A stretch of 33,392 bases of DNA from Streptomyces roseochromogenus subsp. oscitans DS 12.976 (GTDB lineage Bacteria > Actinomycetota > Actinomycetes > Streptomycetales > Streptomycetaceae): the NCBI RefSeq assembly GCF_000497445.1, contig NZ_CM002285.1:7003149-7036540 (forward strand), read 5' to 3'. How positions within the stretch are numbered: position 1 is the first letter of the stretch; each line of letters opens with the position of its first letter. Position numbers and translations under genes: made by a program. Below, one piece after another: positions 30,985 to 33,392 of the stretch. The notes beneath the pieces are model-generated. The model saw only the letters and a list, made by a program, of their open reading frames with translations. It was not told where the DNA came from and did no database searches.

Positions 30985-32262
30985 ATGCGGCGTGGCATAG
31001 CGGCCTCCGCGCTGGTGGCGTCCCTCGCCCTCGCGGCGACGGCCTGCGGCGGCGGGAGCAGCGACAGCGGCGGCAAGGCCGACGGCCCGGTCACCATCAC
31101 CTGGTGGGACACCTCCAACGCCACGAATGAGGCGCCGACGTACCAGGCCCTGGTCAAGCAGTTCGAGGCGGCCAACAAGAACATCAAGGTCAACTACGTC
31201 AACGTGCCCTTCGACCAGGCGCAGAACAAGTTCGACACCGCGGCCGGCTCCAAGGGCGCGCCGGACGTCCTGCGCTCCGAGGTCGGCTGGACCCCGGCCT
31301 TCGCGAAGAAGGGCTACTTCCTGCCGCTGGACGGTACCGAGGCCCTCGCCGACCAGGCCAAGTTCCAGCCCAGCCTGATCAAGCAGGCCCAGTACCAGGG
31401 CAAGACCTACGGCGCCCCGCTGGTCACCGACACCCTCGCCCTCGTCTACAACAAGGCCCTGTTCAAGAAGGCCGGCATCACCGACGCCCCCAAGACCTGG
31501 GACGAGCTGAAGTCGGATGCCGCCAAGATCGACTCCAAGGACAAGGTGTACGGCTACTGGGGCTCCACCCAGGCCTACTTCGCCCAGACCTTCCTCTACG
31601 GCGAGGGCACCGACACCGTCGACGCCACCGCCAAGAAGATCACCGTCGACTCGCCCGCCGCGAAGAAGGCCTACGGCACCTGGCTGAGCACCTTCTCCGG
31701 GCAGGGCCTCCACAAGGCCGACACCACCGCCGACGCCTACGCCCACATCCAGGACGCGTTCGTCAACGGCAAGGTCGCCGCGATCGTCCAGGGACCCTGG
31801 GAGATCACGAACATCTACAAGGGCAGCGCCTTCAAGGACAAGTCCAACCTCGGCATCGCCGTCGTTCCGGCCGGCTCCAGCGGGAAGGCGGGCGCCCCGA
31901 CCGGCGGCCACAACCTCTCCGTCTACGCCGGCTCCGACAAGGCCCACCAGGACGCGGCCCTGAAGTTCGTGAAGTTCATGACCTCGGCGACCTCCCAGGA
32001 GACCATCGCCCTGAAGAACTCCACCCTGCCCACCCGCTCCGACGCCTACACCGCCCAGGTCAAGGCCGACCCCGGCATCGCCGGCTACCAGGGCGTCCTC
32101 TCCTCCGCCCAGCCGCGCCCGGCGCTGCCCGAGTACAGCTCCCTGTGGGGCCCGCTCGACACCGAGCTGCCCAAGGTCGCCGATGGCAAGGAGTCGCTGG
32201 ACCAGGGCCTGAGCAACGCGCAGGTCGCCATCGCCAAGCTGGTGCCCGACTTCAGCAAGTGA
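30985..32262 (+). CDS. malE: MalE, maltose/maltodextrin-binding lipoprotein of an ABC importer
   Basis: A 425-residue extracellular solute-binding protein. The N-terminus MRRGIAASALVASLALAATAC is a lipoprotein signal with the lipidated Cys at residue 21 (lipobox ATAC, slightly atypical). The mature chain starts with a Gly/Ser-rich linker, then VTITWWDTSNATNEAPTYQALVKQFEA, the opening of family 1 solute-binding proteins. Other typical parts are GAPDVLRSEVGWTPAFAKKGYF, YGAPLVTDTLALVYNKALFKKAG, AAIVQGPWEITN and GGHNLSVYAGS. The ATG at 30985 has AAGGAG five bases upstream. It is the first gene of malEFG; the ATPase MsiK is usually encoded elsewhere in Streptomyces. Control by divergent MalR is likely through the CTTGCAG motifs. 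Confidence 0.96.
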   Translation: MRRGIAASALVASLALAATACGGGSSDSGGKADGPVTITWWDTSNATNEAPTYQALVKQFEAANKNIKVNYVNVPFDQAQNKFDTAAGSKGAPDVLRSEVGWTPAFAKKGYFLPLDGTEALADQAKFQPSLIKQAQYQGKTYGAPLVTDTLALVYNKALFKKAGITDAPKTWDELKSDAAKIDSKDKVYGYWGSTQAYFAQTFLYGEGTDTVDATAKKITVDSPAAKKAYGTWLSTFSGQGLHKADTTADAYAHIQDAFVNGKVAAIVQGPWEITNIYKGSAFKDKSNLGIAVVPAGSSGKAGAPTGGHNLSVYAGSDKAHQDAALKFVKFMTSATSQETIALKNSTLPTRSDAYTAQVKADPGIAGYQGVLSSAQPRPALPEYSSLWGPLDTELPKVADGKESLDQGLSNAQVAIAKLVPDFSK

Positions 32263-32268
32263 GCCCGC

Positions 32269-32321
32269 GTGGCCGCCGGATCCTCCCGTACGAGATCGGG
32301 GGGGAAGGATCCGGCGGCCAC
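32269..32321 (+). terminator. Long hairpin in the malE-malF intergenic region (attenuator / RNA stabiliser)
   Basis: A perfect 16-bp stem, GTGGCCGCCGGATCCT (32269-32284) and AGGATCCGGCGGCCAC (32306-32321), encloses 21 bases that can pair further (CCC with GGG). It begins six bases after the malE stop. Without a U-tract it probably acts as a partial terminator or 3' stabiliser, so that malE exceeds malFG, as is common for binding-protein operons. Confidence 0.85.
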
Positions 32322-32367
32322 CGCCTGTGCCCAGCCCACCCTCTGATCCTCTTGAAGGTGTCGAACC

Positions 32368-33372
32368 ATGACAGTCGCCATCGACCGCGCGACCGGCAAG
32401 CGCCGCGGTGACCGCGCGCCTCGGCCCGGGCTGGGGCAGCGCATCAGAAACGGCTACCAGAAGTACTGGTACGCCTACGCGATGATCGCCCCGGTGGTCC
32501 TCGTGCTCGCCGTCATCGTGGCCTATCCGCTGATCCGCGGCGTCTACCTGACGCTGACGGACGCCAACAGCCTCAACTCGGCGCGCACGATCGGCGTCAA
32601 CCACATCGCGGCCACGTACAAGTTCATCGGCCTGGGCAACTACAAGGACATCCTGTTCGGCCCGCTGTCGTACGACCGGTTCTGGTCGCACTTCATCTGG
32701 ACCGTCGTCTGGACGGCGGCCTGTGTGGCCCTGCACTACACCATCGGCCTGGGTCTCGCGCTCATGCTCAACGAGAAGCTGCGCGGACGCACCCTCTACC
32801 GGCTGCTGCTGGTCGTGCCCTGGGCCGTGCCGACCTTCGTCACCGTCTTCTCCTGGCGGATCATGCTCTCCGACTCGGGAGTGATGAACCAGGTCCTGCA
32901 CGCGCTGCATCTGCCCGAGCCGCAGTGGCTGGAGGACACCTTCTGGCAGCGGTTCGCCGCGATCATGGTCAACACCTGGTGCGGTGTGCCGTTCATGATG
33001 CTCTCGCTGCTCGGCGGCCTGCAGTCGATCGACTCCTCGCTCTACGAGGCCGCCGAGATGGACGGCGCGAACGCCTGGCAGCGCTTCCGGCACGTCACCC
33101 TGCCGGGGCTGAGGTCCGTCAGCTCCACCGTCGTACTCCTCGGCATCATCTGGACCTTCAACCAGTTCGCCATCATCTTCCTGCTGTTCGGCCCGACCAG
33201 CGCCCCCGACGCCCAGATCCTCGTCACCTGGGCCTACTACCTGGGCTTCGGACAGCAGCCGCGTGACTTCGCCCAGTCCGCCGCGTACGGCGTACTGCTG
33301 CTGTCGATCGTCACCGTCTTCACCTCCTTCTACTTCCGCTGGCTGAAGCGCAATGACCAGCTCGCCGTCTGA
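32368..33372 (+). CDS. malF: MalF, maltose/maltodextrin ABC importer permease
   Basis: A 334-residue inner-membrane permease with six main hydrophobic segments. The N-terminal tail is basic, then WYAYAMIAPVVLVLAVIVAYPLIRGVYLTLTD forms helix 1. The cytoplasmic EAA loop, which contacts the ATPase, reads YEAAEMDGANAWQRFRHVTLPGLR (about residues 227-250). Helices include ALHYTIGLGLALMLNEKLRG and LLLVVPWAVPTFVTVFSWRIML. The ATG at 32368 is preceded by GAAGGTG. It forms a heterodimer with MalG, whose gene should begin just past the window: an AGGAG lies at 33380-33384, ahead of the window end at 33392. Co-transcribed with malE across the intergenic hairpin. Confidence 0.96.
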   Translation: MTVAIDRATGKRRGDRAPRPGLGQRIRNGYQKYWYAYAMIAPVVLVLAVIVAYPLIRGVYLTLTDANSLNSARTIGVNHIAATYKFIGLGNYKDILFGPLSYDRFWSHFIWTVVWTAACVALHYTIGLGLALMLNEKLRGRTLYRLLLVVPWAVPTFVTVFSWRIMLSDSGVMNQVLHALHLPEPQWLEDTFWQRFAAIMVNTWCGVPFMMLSLLGGLQSIDSSLYEAAEMDGANAWQRFRHVTLPGLRSVSSTVVLLGIIWTFNQFAIIFLLFGPTSAPDAQILVTWAYYLGFGQQPRDFAQSAAYGVLLLSIVTVFTSFYFRWLKRNDQLAV

Positions 33373-33392
33373 CGCCGCAGGAGCCGCCGCCA

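Overview
The window is high-GC DNA (roughly 70 percent, strong G/C third-codon bias) with Streptomyces-type genes: a SARP/AfsR-like regulator, GlnA2-like glutamine synthetase, GlnE adenylyltransferase, MalR/MalE/MalF, an S53 sedolisin and NsrR/Hmp. The gene order panB ... glnA2 ... glnE ... PAP2 ... malR/malE/malF matches my memory of the S. coelicolor core chromosome around SCO2230-SCO2259. I therefore read this as a conserved chromosomal arm-proximal core segment with small strain-variable insertions, not as a mobile island. No tRNA, rRNA, CRISPR array, insertion sequence, phage gene or biosynthetic cluster was recognised.

Layout. (1) 1-4.8 kb: the C-terminal part of a SARP-type regulator, convergent with a DrrA/DrrB-type ABC exporter whose leader carries two families of direct repeats. 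(2) 4.8-8.3 kb: panB (pantothenate/CoA synthesis), divergent from a 14-TM drug exporter followed by a TetR regulator, with a TetR-like palindrome ahead of the exporter. (3) 8.4-10.8 kb: a VanJ-like membrane EEP hydrolase and a DHA1 exporter. (4) 10.8-16.1 kb, minus strand: an ML-domain (NPC2-like) lipid-binding protein, a secreted protein of unknown function, a secreted sedolisin and an overlapping DUF3105/DUF305 membrane-anchored pair. (5) 16.3-18.2 kb: convergent nsrR and hmp, each preceded by a 23-bp NsrR-like inverted repeat, forming a nitric oxide sensing and detoxification pair.

(6) 18.4-21.8 kb: glnA2, a methyltransferase, a decayed M20 amidohydrolase relic and a small secreted protein. 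(7) 21.8-25.1 kb, minus strand: three tightly coupled genes (secreted SapM-like phosphoesterase, MFS transporter, TolB-like protein) behind a good PHO-box candidate, suggesting phosphate-starvation control. (8) 25.1-25.6 kb: an unusual intergenic region with a long imperfect inverted repeat and nine tandem units of a 34-bp minisatellite, directly ahead of glnE. (9) 25.6-33.4 kb: glnE, a PAP2-type membrane phosphatase/transferase, and divergent malR / malE-malF with MalR-type CTTGCAG operator motifs; malG should start just beyond the window.

Most of the window is ordinary Streptomyces housekeeping. The least-explained elements are the minisatellite before glnE, the ML-domain protein, the repeat-rich leader of the ABC exporter and the PHO-box operon. 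I do not see a clearly new multi-gene defence or biosynthetic system. All function calls come from reading the sequence; no database search was run.
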